From positions 2,790,001-2,854,000 of the forward strand of contig NZ_CP080531.1 in assembly GCF_024746835.1 (NCBI RefSeq): DNA of 64,000 nt, given 5' to 3'. Below, one piece after another: positions 29,124 to 40,302 of the stretch (the stretch's first letter is position 1; every line of letters begins with the position of its first letter). A program made the translations under genes and the position numbers. The DNA comes from Mesorhizobium sp. AR02 (GTDB lineage Bacteria > Pseudomonadota > Alphaproteobacteria > Rhizobiales > Rhizobiaceae). Under the pieces are notes generated by a model. The model saw only the letters and a program-made list of their open reading frames with translations, did not search any database and was not told the origin of the DNA.

Positions 29124-30167
29124 CTACCTCTGCCCCAGCCGCGCGCTTTCCACCGCGATCCCCAGCAAGGCCTGCCGTGCCAGCGCGACCGAAAGGTCCG
29201 GCCGCCGACGCGTCTGCAGCACGGCGGTCTGCAGACGGGTCAGCGCGCGGCTGAGCGCGTCGCTGCTCCAGCGCTCCAGCGCCTTCTCCACCAGCTTGCG
29301 CCTTGAGAAGAAAACCGGTGGCCGCGCGGCGGCAACCACCGAAGCGGCGTTGCGGCCGGCAGAGTCCATCTGGCCACGCATGATCTGGATTTGCTGCAAT
29401 TGGCGCATCGCCGAGGACAGAACGAGGAAGGGCGGGCCGCCGGACTGGCAGTGGCGGGTGAAGGCGGTGTCGAAGTCGCCGATCTTGCCTTCGAGCAGCG
29501 CGTCGACGGCGTCGTCGAACGAGGCGCCGGACACGTCGCCCGACATCGCTCTCACCTCGTCGAGCCCGATCTCCTTCTGGCCGTGGGCGTAGAGGATGAG
29601 CTTTTCGATTTCGCCGCGCGAGGCCAGCCGGTCGCCGCCGAGATTGCGGCGCAGCGCCTGTCTGGCCTCCAGCGTCATCGACATGCCGGCCTTGCGCAAC
29701 TCGTCGTCGATGACCGTGTCGATGTCGCGGGCTTCATCGGAGTAACAGGGCAGCGCCATGGCGTTGTCGGCGCCCTCGACCACGGCGCGCAACCCGACGC
29801 CCTTTTTGAGATCGCCGGCCTCGATCAGAATGATGGCATCGCGCGCGGGTTCCGCTGTCAGCGCCTTGACGTCCTCGGCCAGCGCCTTCTGGCCTGTGGC
29901 GTTGCGCACCCACAGCAGCCGCCGATCGGAAAACATCGGTACGGTGCGGGCCTCGTCGAGCAGGCGGCCCTCGTCGCGGTCGACTTCCGAGCCCTCGAGC
30001 CGGACCACCGAGAACGGATCGTCGAGCGGCAGGCCGGTCTTTTCGGCAAAGGCTTTTGCGCGCTCGGACACAAGCCCGCGATCAGGGCCATAAAGCAGGA
30101 CGATCGAGATGCGCGGGTCAGGCCGCGCGAGCCAGGAATCGACCTCGAAAGCTTTCTTCTGTGCCAT
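29124..30167 (-). CDS. holA: DNA polymerase III delta subunit
   Basis: A 347-residue clamp-loader subunit. SIVLLYGPDRGLVSERA (about residues 21-37) is the AAA+-like N-terminal segment. LLEGKIGDFDTAFTRHCQSGGPPFLVLSSAMRQLQQI is in the C-terminal collar domain. Start ATG 30167 is chosen; upstream in-frame sequence belongs to a repeat. In relatives holA usually lies downstream of leuS and lptE, but here 972 bp of repeats and the bkd operon are upstream instead. Confidence 0.92.
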   Translation of the reverse strand: MAQKKAFEVDSWLARPDPRISIVLLYGPDRGLVSERAKAFAEKTGLPLDDPFSVVRLEGSEVDRDEGRLLDEARTVPMFSDRRLLWVRNATGQKALAEDVKALTAEPARDAIILIEAGDLKKGVGLRAVVEGADNAMALPCYSDEARDIDTVIDDELRKAGMSMTLEARQALRRNLGGDRLASRGEIEKLILYAHGQKEIGLDEVRAMSGDVSGASFDDAVDALLEGKIGDFDTAFTRHCQSGGPPFLVLSSAMRQLQQIQIMRGQMDSAGRNAASVVAAARPPVFFSRRKLVEKALERWSSDALSRALTRLQTAVLQTRRRPDLSVALARQALLGIAVESARLGQR

Positions 30168-30250
30168 GAGGGGTGGGTTAGCACGGCAAGGGGACGAGGT
30201 GAACGGCTTCGATCGACGGGAGGGGAGAAACGCGGGTTTGCCGCCCTTGG

Positions 30251-30655
30251 CGTGTCCAGTCGATAGATAGGTGACACTTTGAACCGGATACATGGGTAAC
30301 AGTTCTCCCCTATGCGTCCGCCGCAGCGCCAAGCCGATTGGTTGGCGTGGCGCTGCGAAGCAGCGACGGAGTGGGGGAAGGCGGTTCTCAAATGCGCCGC
30401 CGCTGGCAATTCGCCACAGGGCCTCAATCAGGGCGAGGTATCGCCCCGGCTTGAAGTGACAACGGCCGAACCAGGTCGACCCCCACTCCGTCTCGGCTTC
30501 GCCGAGCCACCTCTCCCCCGATCGACGGGGGAGAGGAAAGGCGCGAGTTTGCCGGCCTCCACCAAACCGCTTGGCGCAGTGGCGAACACATAGGGGAGAA
30601 CTGTTACCTATCTATCCGGTTCAAACTGTTACCCATCTATCGGCTGGACAAGGCG
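30251..30655. repeat. Inverted pair of short elements around a family D repeat
   Basis: At 30257-30320 is GTCCAGTCGATAGATAGGTG, ACTTTGAACCGGATACATGG, then GTAACAGTTCTCCCC. Its reverse complement version is at 30590-30655 (GGGGAGAACTGTTACC, then TATCCGGTTCAAACTGTTACC and CTATCGGCTGGAC). A third copy in direct orientation is at 36303-36365. The layout looks like ends of a small non-autonomous mobile element; no transposase gene is present. Confidence 0.6.
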
Positions 30656-30665
30656 CGGGCTCGCC

Positions 30666-32372
<1,707 letters not shown>

Positions 32373-32375
32373 GCC

Positions 32376-33389
32376 ATGCCAAGACGGACCATGATCGAGG
32401 CCATTCGTGATGCCATGGATGTGTCGATGGGACGTGACGACAAAGTCGTCGTGTTCGGCGAGGATGTCGGCTTCTTCGGCGGCGTCTTCCGCGTCACCCA
32501 TGGCTTGCAGGCCAAATACGGCAAGAGCCGCTGTTTCGATGCGCCGATCAATGAATCCGGCATTGTCGGGTCGGCCATCGGCATGGCGGCCTATGGCTTG
32601 AAGCCCTGCGTGGAAATTCAGTTTGCCGACTACATGTACCCTGCCTACGACCAGCTGACCCAGGAGGCGGCGCGGCTGCGCTACCGCTCGAACGGCGATT
32701 TCACCTGCCCGATCGTTGTGCGCATGCCAACCGGCGGCGGCATTTTTGGCGGCCAGACACACAGCCAGAGTCCGGAAGCGTTGTTCACCCACGTCTCCGG
32801 TCTGAAGACCGTCGTGCCATCCAACCCGCATGATGCCAAGGGACTTTTGATCGCGGCGATCGAGGATCCTGACCCGGTGATCTTTCTCGAGCCAAAACGC
32901 CTCTACAACGGACCGTTCGACGGCCATCACGACCGGCCGGTGACGCCCTGGTCGAAGCATGAGCTCGGCGAAGTCGCCGACGGTCATTACACCGTGCCGC
33001 TCGGCAAGGCGGCGATCCGCCGGGCAGGTTCGGCGGTCACCGTGCTCGCCTATGGCACCATGGTCTATGTCGCGCAGGCGGCGGCCGAGGAAACCGGCAT
33101 CGATGCCGAGATCATTGATCTCAGGACACTGCTGCCGCTCGACCTCGACGCCATCGTCGCTTCGGTCAAGAAGACCGGGCGCTGCGTCATCGTGCATGAG
33201 GCGACGCTGACCTCCGGCTTCGGCGCCGAGCTGTCGGCGCTGGTGCAGGAAAACTGTTTTTATCATCTGGAAGCGCCGGTGGCGCGGGTCGCCGGCTGGG
33301 ACACGCCCTATCCGCATGCGCAGGAGTGGGACTATTTCCCGGGGCCCGCGCGGGTCGGCCGCGCGCTCATCGAAACCATGGAGGCCTGA
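32376..33389 (+). CDS. bkdA2: Branched-chain 2-oxoacid dehydrogenase E1 component, beta subunit
   Basis: A 337-residue transketolase-type E1 beta subunit. FGEDVGFFGGVFRVTHGL (about 28-45), FADYMYPAYDQLTQEAARLRYRSNG and MPTGGGIFGGQTHSQSPEA match the family. It forms the alpha2beta2 E1 heterotetramer with BkdA1. The spacing of 3 bp from bkdA1 and 1 bp to the E2 gene indicates one transcript. Confidence 0.94.
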   Translation: MPRRTMIEAIRDAMDVSMGRDDKVVVFGEDVGFFGGVFRVTHGLQAKYGKSRCFDAPINESGIVGSAIGMAAYGLKPCVEIQFADYMYPAYDQLTQEAARLRYRSNGDFTCPIVVRMPTGGGIFGGQTHSQSPEALFTHVSGLKTVVPSNPHDAKGLLIAAIEDPDPVIFLEPKRLYNGPFDGHHDRPVTPWSKHELGEVADGHYTVPLGKAAIRRAGSAVTVLAYGTMVYVAQAAAEETGIDAEIIDLRTLLPLDLDAIVASVKKTGRCVIVHEATLTSGFGAELSALVQENCFYHLEAPVARVAGWDTPYPHAQEWDYFPGPARVGRALIETMEA

Positions 33390-33390
33390 C

Positions 33391-34704
33391 ATGGGCGAGC
33401 ACATCATCAAGCTGCCCGATGTCGGCGAGGGCGTCGCCGAGGCCGAGCTCGTCGAATGGCACGTCAAGATCGGCGACATCGTGCGCGAGGACACCGTGCT
33501 CGCCGCCGTCATGACCGACAAGGCGACGGTCGAGATTCCGTCACCCGTCGATGGCGAGATCCTGTGGCTGGGCGCCGAGATCGGCGACACGGTGGCAATC
33601 GGCTCGCCGATCGTGCGGCTGAAAGTGGCGGGCGAGGGCAATGTGAAGCCGCAGGGCGGCGCCAAGGCCGAGGTGGTGGTCGAACCTCCGGCCAAGCTTC
33701 CGACGCCGAAACCCGAGACTGCCGCGCCGGCCGCGAAGTCCCCGGCAAAAGCCAGCGTTGCGGACGTGAAACCCGCCCCCGGCGTTTTGAAAAGCACCGG
33801 GCGGACATCCGTCTCCGGCGCGCCGCGCCCGGAAGGCGAAAAACCGCTGGCGTCGCCGGCCGTGCGCTTGCGGGCGAAAGAGGCGGGCATCGATCTGAGA
33901 CAAGTTGCCGGAAGCGGCCCGGCCGGCCGCATCGGTCATGAGGATATCGAGGCGTTCCTGGCGCGCGGGCCGCAGGTGGCCAAGGCATCGGGCCTCGCCC
34001 GCAACGATGCGGTCGAGGACATCAAGGTGGTGGGCTTGCGGCGCAAGATCGCCGAGAAGATGACGCTGTCCAAATCGCGCATCCCTCACATCACCTATGT
34101 CGAGGAGATCGACGTCACCGCGCTGGAAGAGCTGCGCGCCGCGCTCAACAAGGAGAAGCGGGCGGACAGGCCGAAGCTGACGCTGCTGCCGTTCCTGATG
34201 CGGGCCATGGTCAAGGCGATCGCGGACCAGCCCCAGCTCAATTCGCTGTTCGACGACGAGGCCGGCATCATCCACCAGCATGGCGGCATCCATATCGGCA
34301 TCGCCGCGCAGACGCCGTCGGGGCTGGTGGTGCCTGTCGTCAAGCATGCCGAGGCGCGCGACATCTGGGATTGCGGCGCCGAGGTCAACAGGTTGGCCGA
34401 GGCGGCCAAATCCGGCACGGCGACACGCGACGAGTTGTCCGGCTCGACCATCACCATCACTTCGCTCGGCGCCATGGGCGGTGTTGCGACGACGCCGGTC
34501 ATCAACCATCCGGAAGTGGCAATCATCGGCGTCAACAAGATGATGGTACGGCCGGTGTGGGACGGCACGCAGTTCATCCCGCGCAAGATGATGAACCTGT
34601 CGTCGAGCTTCGACCATCGGGTGATCGATGGTTGGGACGCGGCGGTGTTCGTGCAGCGGATCAAGACGCTGCTGGAAACGCCGGCGCTGATCTTTGTGGA
34701 TTGA
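33391..34704 (+). CDS. bkdB: Branched-chain 2-oxoacid dehydrogenase E2 (dihydrolipoyl acyltransferase)
   Basis: A 437-residue E2. The lipoyl domain (about 3-78) has the modifiable Lys44 in MTDKATVEIP. An Ala/Pro-rich linker follows (about 90-150), then the E1/E3-binding domain (about 155-192, ASPAVRLRAKEAGIDL). The catalytic acyltransferase domain follows (about 210-437), with the active-site FDHRVIDGWDAA near residue 410. A single lipoyl domain is present. The next gene of the complex, E3, is separated by a repeat of family C. Confidence 0.94.
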   Translation: MGEHIIKLPDVGEGVAEAELVEWHVKIGDIVREDTVLAAVMTDKATVEIPSPVDGEILWLGAEIGDTVAIGSPIVRLKVAGEGNVKPQGGAKAEVVVEPPAKLPTPKPETAAPAAKSPAKASVADVKPAPGVLKSTGRTSVSGAPRPEGEKPLASPAVRLRAKEAGIDLRQVAGSGPAGRIGHEDIEAFLARGPQVAKASGLARNDAVEDIKVVGLRRKIAEKMTLSKSRIPHITYVEEIDVTALEELRAALNKEKRADRPKLTLLPFLMRAMVKAIADQPQLNSLFDDEAGIIHQHGGIHIGIAAQTPSGLVVPVVKHAEARDIWDCGAEVNRLAEAAKSGTATRDELSGSTITITSLGAMGGVATTPVINHPEVAIIGVNKMMVRPVWDGTQFIPRKMMNLSSSFDHRVIDGWDAAVFVQRIKTLLETPALIFVD

Positions 34705-34727
34705 GGTGATGAGAACGGTCGCAAAGT

Positions 34728-34875
34728 CCCCCTCACCCGGATTGCCAACCGAATTGCGAAGGCAATTCGGGGCAATCCGACCTCTCCCCGAGGGGAGAGG
34801 AGATTGTCGACGCCGGCGCCAGTCTCTTCTCCCCAGCGGGGAGAAGGTGGCCGCGAAGCGGCCGGATGAGGGGGC
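34728..34875. repeat. Family C repeat within the bkd operon
   Basis: Hairpins built on CCTCTCCCCGAGGGGAGAGG and CTTCTCCCCAGCGGGGAGAA are bounded by CCCCTCACCCGG and CCGGATGAGGGGG. It separates E2 from E3 in an otherwise tight operon. Confidence 0.7.
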
Positions 34876-34899
34876 CTTCACCAAAAAGAGCGTGCCAAG

Positions 34900-36294
34900 A
34901 TGAAAGAAATCTCCTGCAAGCTGCTCGTCATCGGCGCCGGTCCGGGCGGCTATATCTCAGCCATCCGCGCCGGCCAGCTCGGCGTCGATACGGTGATCGT
35001 CGAAGCCGGCAAGCCTGGCGGCACCTGCCTCAATGTCGGCTGCATTCCGTCCAAGGCGCTGATCCATGCGGCGGAAGAGTTCGAGAAGGTCGCGCATATG
35101 GCCGGCGGCAAGAGCCCGCTCGGCATTTCGGTTTCGGCACCCGTGCTCGACCTCGGCAAAACCGTCGCCTGGAAGGACGGCATTGTCAGCCGGCTCAACA
35201 GCGGCGTCGCCGGCCTGTTGAAGAAGGCCGGCGTGAAGACCGTGCATGGCTGGGCGACGTTCCGTGACGGCAAGACCGTCGAGGTCGAGACCGAGACGGG
35301 AAGCCAGGTGATCCGTGCCGAAACGATTGTCATCGCCGCCGGCTCGGCGCCGGTCGAACTGTCTTTTCTTCCCTTTGGCGGGCCTGTCATATCGTCCACG
35401 GACGCGCTGGCGCTGAGCGAAGTGCCGAAGAAGCTTGCTGTCGTTGGTGGCGGCTATATCGGGCTGGAACTCGGCATGGCCTTCGCCAAGATGGGCGCTC
35501 AGGTGACCGTGGTCGAGGCCTTGCCGCGCGTGCTGGCGCAGTATGATGCCGAGCTGACCCGCCCCGTGGTCAAGCGGCTCGGGGCACTCGGCATCGAGGT
35601 CATTCTCGGTGCCAAGGCCAAGGGCCTGTCGACCAAGGGTGACGCGCTGCTGGTCGAGACAGCGGACGGCAAGAGTGCCAGGGTTTCCGCCGACAAGATC
35701 CTGGTGACGGTCGGCCGCAAGCCGGTGACGGAAGGCTGGGGGCTCGACCAGATCGACCTCGACATGTCAGGCAAATTCATCCGCATCGACGACCAATGCC
35801 GCACCTCGATGCGCGGCATTTTCGCCATTGGCGATGTCACCGGCGAGCCGATGCTGGCGCATCGCGCCATGGCGCAAGGCGAAATGGTCGCCGAGATCGT
35901 CGCCGGTCACAAGCGCAGCTGGGACAAGCGCTCAATCCCCGCTGTCTGCTTCACCGATCCGGAGCTGGTGACGGCCGGGTTGTCGCCGGAAGAGGCCAAG
36001 GCTCAGGGCGAGATCAAAATCGGGCTGTTCCCGTTCGCCGCCAATGGGCGGGCGATGACGAGGCTCGGCGAGGAGGGGTTCGTTCGCGTCGTTGCCCGCG
36101 CCGACAACCATCTGGTGCTCGGCATCCAGGCGGTCGGGCAAGGCGTGTCGGAACTGTCGGCGGCGTTCGGGCTGGCGCTGGAAATGGGCGCGCGGCTGGA
36201 GGATATCGCCGGCACCATCCATGCCCACCCGACGCAGGGCGAGGGTTTCCAGGAGGCGGCGCTGAAGGCGCTCGGGCACGCGCTGCATATTTGA
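34900..36294 (+). CDS. lpdA: Dihydrolipoyl dehydrogenase (E3 of the branched-chain complex)
   Basis: A 464-residue FAD disulfide oxidoreductase. The N-terminal FAD loop [11 protein letters not shown] is at residues 11-21, and the redox cysteines Cys43 and Cys48 lie in [13 protein letters not shown]. The NAD loop [12 protein letters not shown] is at about 182-193, and the C-terminal active-site HAHPTQGE supplies the His-Glu dyad. It reoxidises dihydrolipoamide on E2. Its place downstream of bkdB indicates a dedicated E3 (as LpdV in Pseudomonas), although the repeat in between could uncouple expression. Confidence 0.93.
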   Translation: MKEISCKLLVIGAGPGGYISAIRAGQLGVDTVIVEAGKPGGTCLNVGCIPSKALIHAAEEFEKVAHMAGGKSPLGISVSAPVLDLGKTVAWKDGIVSRLNSGVAGLLKKAGVKTVHGWATFRDGKTVEVETETGSQVIRAETIVIAAGSAPVELSFLPFGGPVISSTDALALSEVPKKLAVVGGGYIGLELGMAFAKMGAQVTVVEALPRVLAQYDAELTRPVVKRLGALGIEVILGAKAKGLSTKGDALLVETADGKSARVSADKILVTVGRKPVTEGWGLDQIDLDMSGKFIRIDDQCRTSMRGIFAIGDVTGEPMLAHRAMAQGEMVAEIVAGHKRSWDKRSIPAVCFTDPELVTAGLSPEEAKAQGEIKIGLFPFAANGRAMTRLGEEGFVRVVARADNHLVLGIQAVGQGVSELSAAFGLALEMGARLEDIAGTIHAHPTQGEGFQEAALKALGHALHI

Positions 36295-36302
36295 GGGCCA
36301 GG

Positions 36303-36680
36303 CTGTCCAGCCGATAGATGGGTAACACTTTGAACCGGATACATGGGTAACACTTCTCCCTCTATGCGTCCGCCGCAGCGCCAAGCGGATTGGATGGCGC
36401 GGCGCTGCGGCGGGCACGCGGCCTAGGAAGGGCGCGAGTTCGCCGACCCAAGCTCCCTTCCTCTCCCTCCGGAGGGGGGAGAGGTGGCGCTGCGAAGCAG
36501 CGACGGAGTGGGGGAAGGCGGTGCTCAAACGCGCCGCCGCTGGCAACGCACCACAGGGCCTCGATCACGGCGCGGCATCGCCCCGGCTTGAAGTAACCAC
36601 GCCCGAGCCAGGTCGACCCCCACTCCGTCTCGGCTTCGCCGAGCCACCTCTCCCCCGATCGACGGGGGAGAGGAAAGGCG
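36303..36680. repeat. Repeat block downstream of the bkd operon (third short element plus family D unit)
   Basis: It begins with the same GATAGATGGGTAACACTTTG element as at 30257, then a family D unit (CTTCCTCTCCCTCCGGAGGG to CTCCCCCGATCGACGGGGGA). With 30251-30897 it brackets the four dehydrogenase genes. It fills the 405-bp gap to the next gene. Confidence 0.7.
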
Positions 36681-36699
36681 CGAACCTATCCCCAGGCTC

Positions 36700-37803
36700 C
36701 TAACTCGCCAGCCGGCTAACCATCTCATGCTGGGCATAGGCGCGGCCGAAGCGGTTGGCGAGGAAGGCGTCGAGCGCGATGTCTTCCTGCTTGACGAAGC
36801 CGGTCGCCGGCAGGCTGCCGTCGGCCAGCATGTCGAGCACGGCGCAGATGCCGGACGCGGTGGTGATCTGGATGGCGCTGCGCAGCTGGTTGCCAACGCG
36901 CTGCGAATAGATCTTGTTGGCGTAGGTTTCCTGCAGCAGGCGGCCGTTGCGGCGGCCGGACACGGTGACGAAGACGATGACCACGTCCTGCAGCGTCGCC
37001 GGCAGGGCGCTCTCGAAGATGTCCTTCAGCACGTCGCGGCGGTGGCGCAGGCCAAGGTCGTTGAGCAGCGCCTTCATGATCGCGGCGTGGCCGGGATAGC
37101 GGATGGTGCGGTAGTTCAGCGTGCGCACCTTGCCCTTCAGCGTCTCGGCCAGCGTGCCCAGGCCACCCGAGGTGTTGAAGGCCTCATAAGTGACGCCGTC
37201 GAGCGAGAACTCCTCGCGCTCTTCCAGCGGCGGCACTTCAATCAGCTCGCCCTCGACGATCGCCTCGCAAGGCTCGCAATATTCGTTGATGACGCCGTCG
37301 GTGCTCCAGGTCAGATTGTAGTTCAGCGCATTGGACGGGTATTGCGGCAGCGCGCCGACGCGCATGCGCACGCTTTCCAGCGTGTCGAAGCGGCTGGCGA
37401 GATCGTTGGCGACGATCGAGATGAAGCCTGGTGCCAGCCCGCATTGCGGGATGAAGGCACTCTTGCCCGAACGCGCCAATTCCTTGACGCGCCGGGTCGA
37501 GACGACATCCTCGGTCAGGTCGAGATAGTGCACGCCGGCGCTGGCCGCTGCTTCGGCGATGCGCGTGGTGAGGTGAAAGGGGGCGGCGCTGAGCACGGCA
37601 AACTTACCGGCGAGCGCTGCCTCAAGGGTGCCGACTGCGGCGATGTCGAGTTCGAGCGTCTCGACGCCGGCAGGCACTTCGGCCGCGGCAAGCTGCGCCG
37701 CCGAGCGGTCGACGAGGGTAACGTGGTAATCGCCCGTTGCAGCGAGCATCCCGGCGATGGTCGAGCCGATCTTGCCGGCGCCGACGATAACGATGTTGTT
37801 CAT
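36700..37803 (-). CDS. Saccharopine dehydrogenase family protein, probable L-lysine 6-dehydrogenase
   Basis: A 367-residue NAD(P)-dependent oxidoreductase. The Rossmann loop IVIVGAGKIGSTIAG is at residues 4-18. SAAPFHLTTRIAEAA, VHYLDLTEDV and PQCGLAPGFISIVA follow. The length and these segments agree, as I recall, with the lysine 6-dehydrogenase of Agrobacterium rather than with bifunctional saccharopine enzymes. The start is ATG 37803; a TTG 6 bp upstream is also in frame. It is divergent from an Lrp/AsnC regulator, which would suit amino-acid-induced control. Confidence 0.8.
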   Translation of the reverse strand: MNNIVIVGAGKIGSTIAGMLAATGDYHVTLVDRSAAQLAAAEVPAGVETLELDIAAVGTLEAALAGKFAVLSAAPFHLTTRIAEAAASAGVHYLDLTEDVVSTRRVKELARSGKSAFIPQCGLAPGFISIVANDLASRFDTLESVRMRVGALPQYPSNALNYNLTWSTDGVINEYCEPCEAIVEGELIEVPPLEEREEFSLDGVTYEAFNTSGGLGTLAETLKGKVRTLNYRTIRYPGHAAIMKALLNDLGLRHRRDVLKDIFESALPATLQDVVIVFVTVSGRRNGRLLQETYANKIYSQRVGNQLRSAIQITTASGICAVLDMLADGSLPATGFVKQEDIALDAFLANRFGRAYAQHEMVSRLAS

Positions 37804-37926
37804 GGTCAAATACCCCTGCCAAATTCCAATTGACGGGAATCATCGCAGCTTGCCTGTCGAAAGGAAGCGTGAAATCTGGCAGAGTGAACCCTATCTTTAG
37901 CTGATCTGCCGAGAGGATTCGTCGAA

Positions 37927-38355
37927 ATGCTCAGTGAAGCCGAACAAGCGCTGCTTTCCCTGTTGCGTTCCAACGCCCGCGCCTCGACGGCCGAGCTGGC
38001 ACGGCAGCTCGGCGTGTCGCGCACGACGGTGCAGAGCCGGATCGAGCGGCTGGAACAGCGCGGCATCATATCAGGCTATGGCGTCAAGCTCTCCGCGGAC
38101 TATGAGCAGGGGCTGGTCAAGGCACATGTGCTGCTTACCGTCACGCCGAAGCTTGCCGACAAGGTGGTGCGCGCCCTGCAGGCGCTGCCCCCCGTGCGGA
38201 CGCTGCACTCCGTCAGCGGCAATTTCGACATGATCGTCATCGTCGACGCGCCGTCGATCCGCGACCTTGACGCGCTGCTCGACCAGATCGGCGCCATGGA
38301 TGGAGTCGAGCGGACCTCGTCGTCGATCATCCTGTCGACGCGGATCGACCGCTGA
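37927..38355 (+). CDS. Lrp/AsnC family transcriptional regulator
   Basis: A 142-residue regulator with an N-terminal HTH (about 3-52; ELARQLGVSRTTVQSRIERLEQRGII) and a C-terminal RAM ligand-binding domain (about 65-140; VKAHVLLTVTPKL, HSVSGNFDMIVIVDAPS). It is divergent from the lysine-dehydrogenase-like gene across 123 bp, and that gene is its most likely target, with lysine or a related amino acid as effector. This is inferred from position. Confidence 0.9.
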   Translation: MLSEAEQALLSLLRSNARASTAELARQLGVSRTTVQSRIERLEQRGIISGYGVKLSADYEQGLVKAHVLLTVTPKLADKVVRALQALPPVRTLHSVSGNFDMIVIVDAPSIRDLDALLDQIGAMDGVERTSSSIILSTRIDR

Positions 38356-38402
38356 GTGTCGGGCCGGCTGTGCGGGGCCGGGTCGTCCGTGAACAATTCA
38401 CC

Positions 38403-38418
38403 CTTACTGATTTGTAAG
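38403..38418. promoter_or_regulatory. Candidate response-regulator box 1 (CTTAC-N6-GTAAG)
   Basis: A perfect inverted repeat CTTAC-TGATTT-GTAAG lies 105 bp before the small ORF that heads the glycosyltransferase operon. The same architecture occurs at 42574, 47274 and 50973. Confidence 0.55.
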
Positions 38419-38522
38419 AACCCGGCAAGGCGGCAGTATGATTGACGAGGCAGTGTCACGCCTGAACCGCTGCGGCTAAGACCGTCCCAAGCCGAAAGCC
38501 TGTCGTGTTCCGAGAGGTGGCT

Positions 38523-38675
38523 TTGTCCGTACCGCGCAATATTCCCGTCCGGGCTGGTCGGTGGATCTGGATCACGACCGGCATCGCGTTGCCGGCCATT
38601 GCCTTGCTGCTGATCGTCATGTCCGGAAACGAGCCGATGCCAGACTACGGCTCCCATCTGTTCTGGTTCTGGTAG
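38523..38675 (+). CDS. Small membrane peptide (50 aa), TTG start
   Basis: A short ORF with a good ribosome site (GAGAGG, about 6 nt before the TTG). It reads LSVPRNIPVRAGRW, then a hydrophobic stretch WIWITTGIALPAIALLLIVM (about residues 14-33) forming one membrane helix, and ends GSHLFWFW. Only 7 bp separate it from the GT39 gene, so the two are probably co-translated. The positive N-terminal residues suggest an N-in orientation. I do not recognise a family. Other in-frame starts are absent before the helix. Confidence 0.5.
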   Translation: MSVPRNIPVRAGRWIWITTGIALPAIALLLIVMSGNEPMPDYGSHLFWFW

Positions 38676-38682
38676 CGCCCAG

Positions 38683-40302
38683 ATGCAGTACGACGAGACC
38701 TGGCGAGGTGCCGGGGCTGCCACATGGCCCACATCCAGCGCGGCGCGCTCCTTTCCGACGCATCCCGTTTCCCAGATGGCGCTTCTCGTCGTTGGGTTCC
38801 TGATCTTCAGGATAGGGCTTGCGTCGGTCATCCCACTTTCGATTGACGAGGCCTACGCGGTCGTGGTGTCGCGTAGCCATTCGCTTTCCTATTTCGATCA
38901 TCCTCCGATCGGCTTCGCGCTCGCCCGGTTCATGGCGGATGTTTCCGGCTGCGAATGCCGGCTTGTGCTGAGGCTTCCCTATGTGTTGCTCGGCTCTGCG
39001 TCGGCGTTGCTGCTGTTTGCGCTGACCCGATACGCCTATGGCGTCGTTGCCGCATTCTGGGCCGTGGCCTGGTATACGGTTGCCCCGTTCTTTCTTATCT
39101 CCGCTGGCCATTTCGTCGTTCCCGACGGACCGCTTGATTTCTTTCTGCTGGCCGCCGCCTGCCTGGCCGCGCCGATGCTTCTCGGCGCTGAACCGCGTTT
39201 TGCGTTCCTGCGCTGGTGCGCGGCCGGCGTGGCGCTCGGGCTGGCGCTGATGTCGAAATATCAGGCCGGTCTGTTCTGCATCTCGGCGCCGCTGGTCCTG
39301 CTGTTGACGAAACCCGGCCGAGCCCAGCTTCGGACTGCAGGGCCATGGGTGGCCGGGGCCATCGCGGCACTTGGTCTGCTGCCGGTCGTAATATGGAACA
39401 TGGATCATGGCTGGATTTCGCTGGCATTCCAGTCCGGGCGGGGTACGGCCAATGACGGCCATCTCCTGCATCCCGGCAACCTAGTCGTCATGTTGCTCGG
39501 CCAGGCGCTGTATGTTTGGCCGCCGATCTGGGCGGTCGCCATGGCGTGCCTGTGGCGAGGCGCCTGGGGCGGCACGGCAACAGATCGCCTCTTCGTGCTG
39601 CTTTCGGCGGTACCTGTCGTGTTCTTCGACCTGATCGCCCTGTTCAGTGCCCACTCGCTGCCGCACTGGTCGATGAGTGGCTTCCTGTTTGCCTTTCCGC
39701 TCGTCGGTCAATGGTGCGGCGCATTTTCATTGCGCAGGCCAAGACTGCTCGTGGTGTCCATCGTCGTCGCCGCTACCGTCGTTCCACTTCTGGCCACTGG
39801 GTTTGCGGTGCAGGCGACAACCGGCGCGTTGACCAGGCCCTTTTTCCCGAGGGCGCCGAAGTTCGACGTCAACTGGCAGCTCGTCGATTGGTCGGCGCTG
39901 ACGGACAGCAAGGTTGCCGACGAGATCAGGCGCGCCAACGGATATGTCGTTGCCTCGAACTGGATGCAGGCGGCCAAGCTGTCCTACGAACTTGGCCCGG
40001 ACATTCCGATCGAGGTGCTTCCTGGAGACCCGCGCCATTTCCAGTTCATGGACAACAGCCGTCTCGCCAGCCAAACCACCGGCTTTTTCATCGCCGCCAT
40101 GAATTTCCGCGACGACGAGGCCGCTCAGGAAAAAGCCTATCGCGACAATCTCGGCGGCCTGTTTGTCGTCGTCGGCGACGCCCGGCGCATAACGCAACGG
40201 ATCTCCGGATTTCCGGTCTTCGACATGCTGATCCTGCCGGTGACGCGCGTGGGGCAGCCGCAGGCCAATGTCCAGCCTGCACAAGCCGGGGGACAGCAAT
40301 GA
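38683..40302 (+). CDS. GT39-type (ArnT-like) membrane glycosyltransferase
   Basis: A 539-residue polytopic protein of the PMT/ArnT superfamily. The catalytic acidic pair Asp55-Glu56 lies in VIPLSIDEAYAVV, in the first external loop, followed by SYFDHPPIGFALARFM. About ten hydrophobic segments run from 33 to 400, then a soluble periplasmic C-terminal domain (about 400-539). Such enzymes use polyprenyl-phosphate sugars to modify lipid A or other envelope glycolipids (RgtA-type galacturonosyl transferases in rhizobia are of this class). It is coupled by ATGA to the GT2 gene, which could make the donor. Confidence 0.85.
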   Translation: MQYDETWRGAGAATWPTSSAARSFPTHPVSQMALLVVGFLIFRIGLASVIPLSIDEAYAVVVSRSHSLSYFDHPPIGFALARFMADVSGCECRLVLRLPYVLLGSASALLLFALTRYAYGVVAAFWAVAWYTVAPFFLISAGHFVVPDGPLDFFLLAAACLAAPMLLGAEPRFAFLRWCAAGVALGLALMSKYQAGLFCISAPLVLLLTKPGRAQLRTAGPWVAGAIAALGLLPVVIWNMDHGWISLAFQSGRGTANDGHLLHPGNLVVMLLGQALYVWPPIWAVAMACLWRGAWGGTATDRLFVLLSAVPVVFFDLIALFSAHSLPHWSMSGFLFAFPLVGQWCGAFSLRRPRLLVVSIVVAATVVPLLATGFAVQATTGALTRPFFPRAPKFDVNWQLVDWSALTDSKVADEIRRANGYVVASNWMQAAKLSYELGPDIPIEVLPGDPRHFQFMDNSRLASQTTGFFIAAMNFRDDEAAQEKAYRDNLGGLFVVVGDARRITQRISGFPVFDMLILPVTRVGQPQANVQPAQAGGQQ

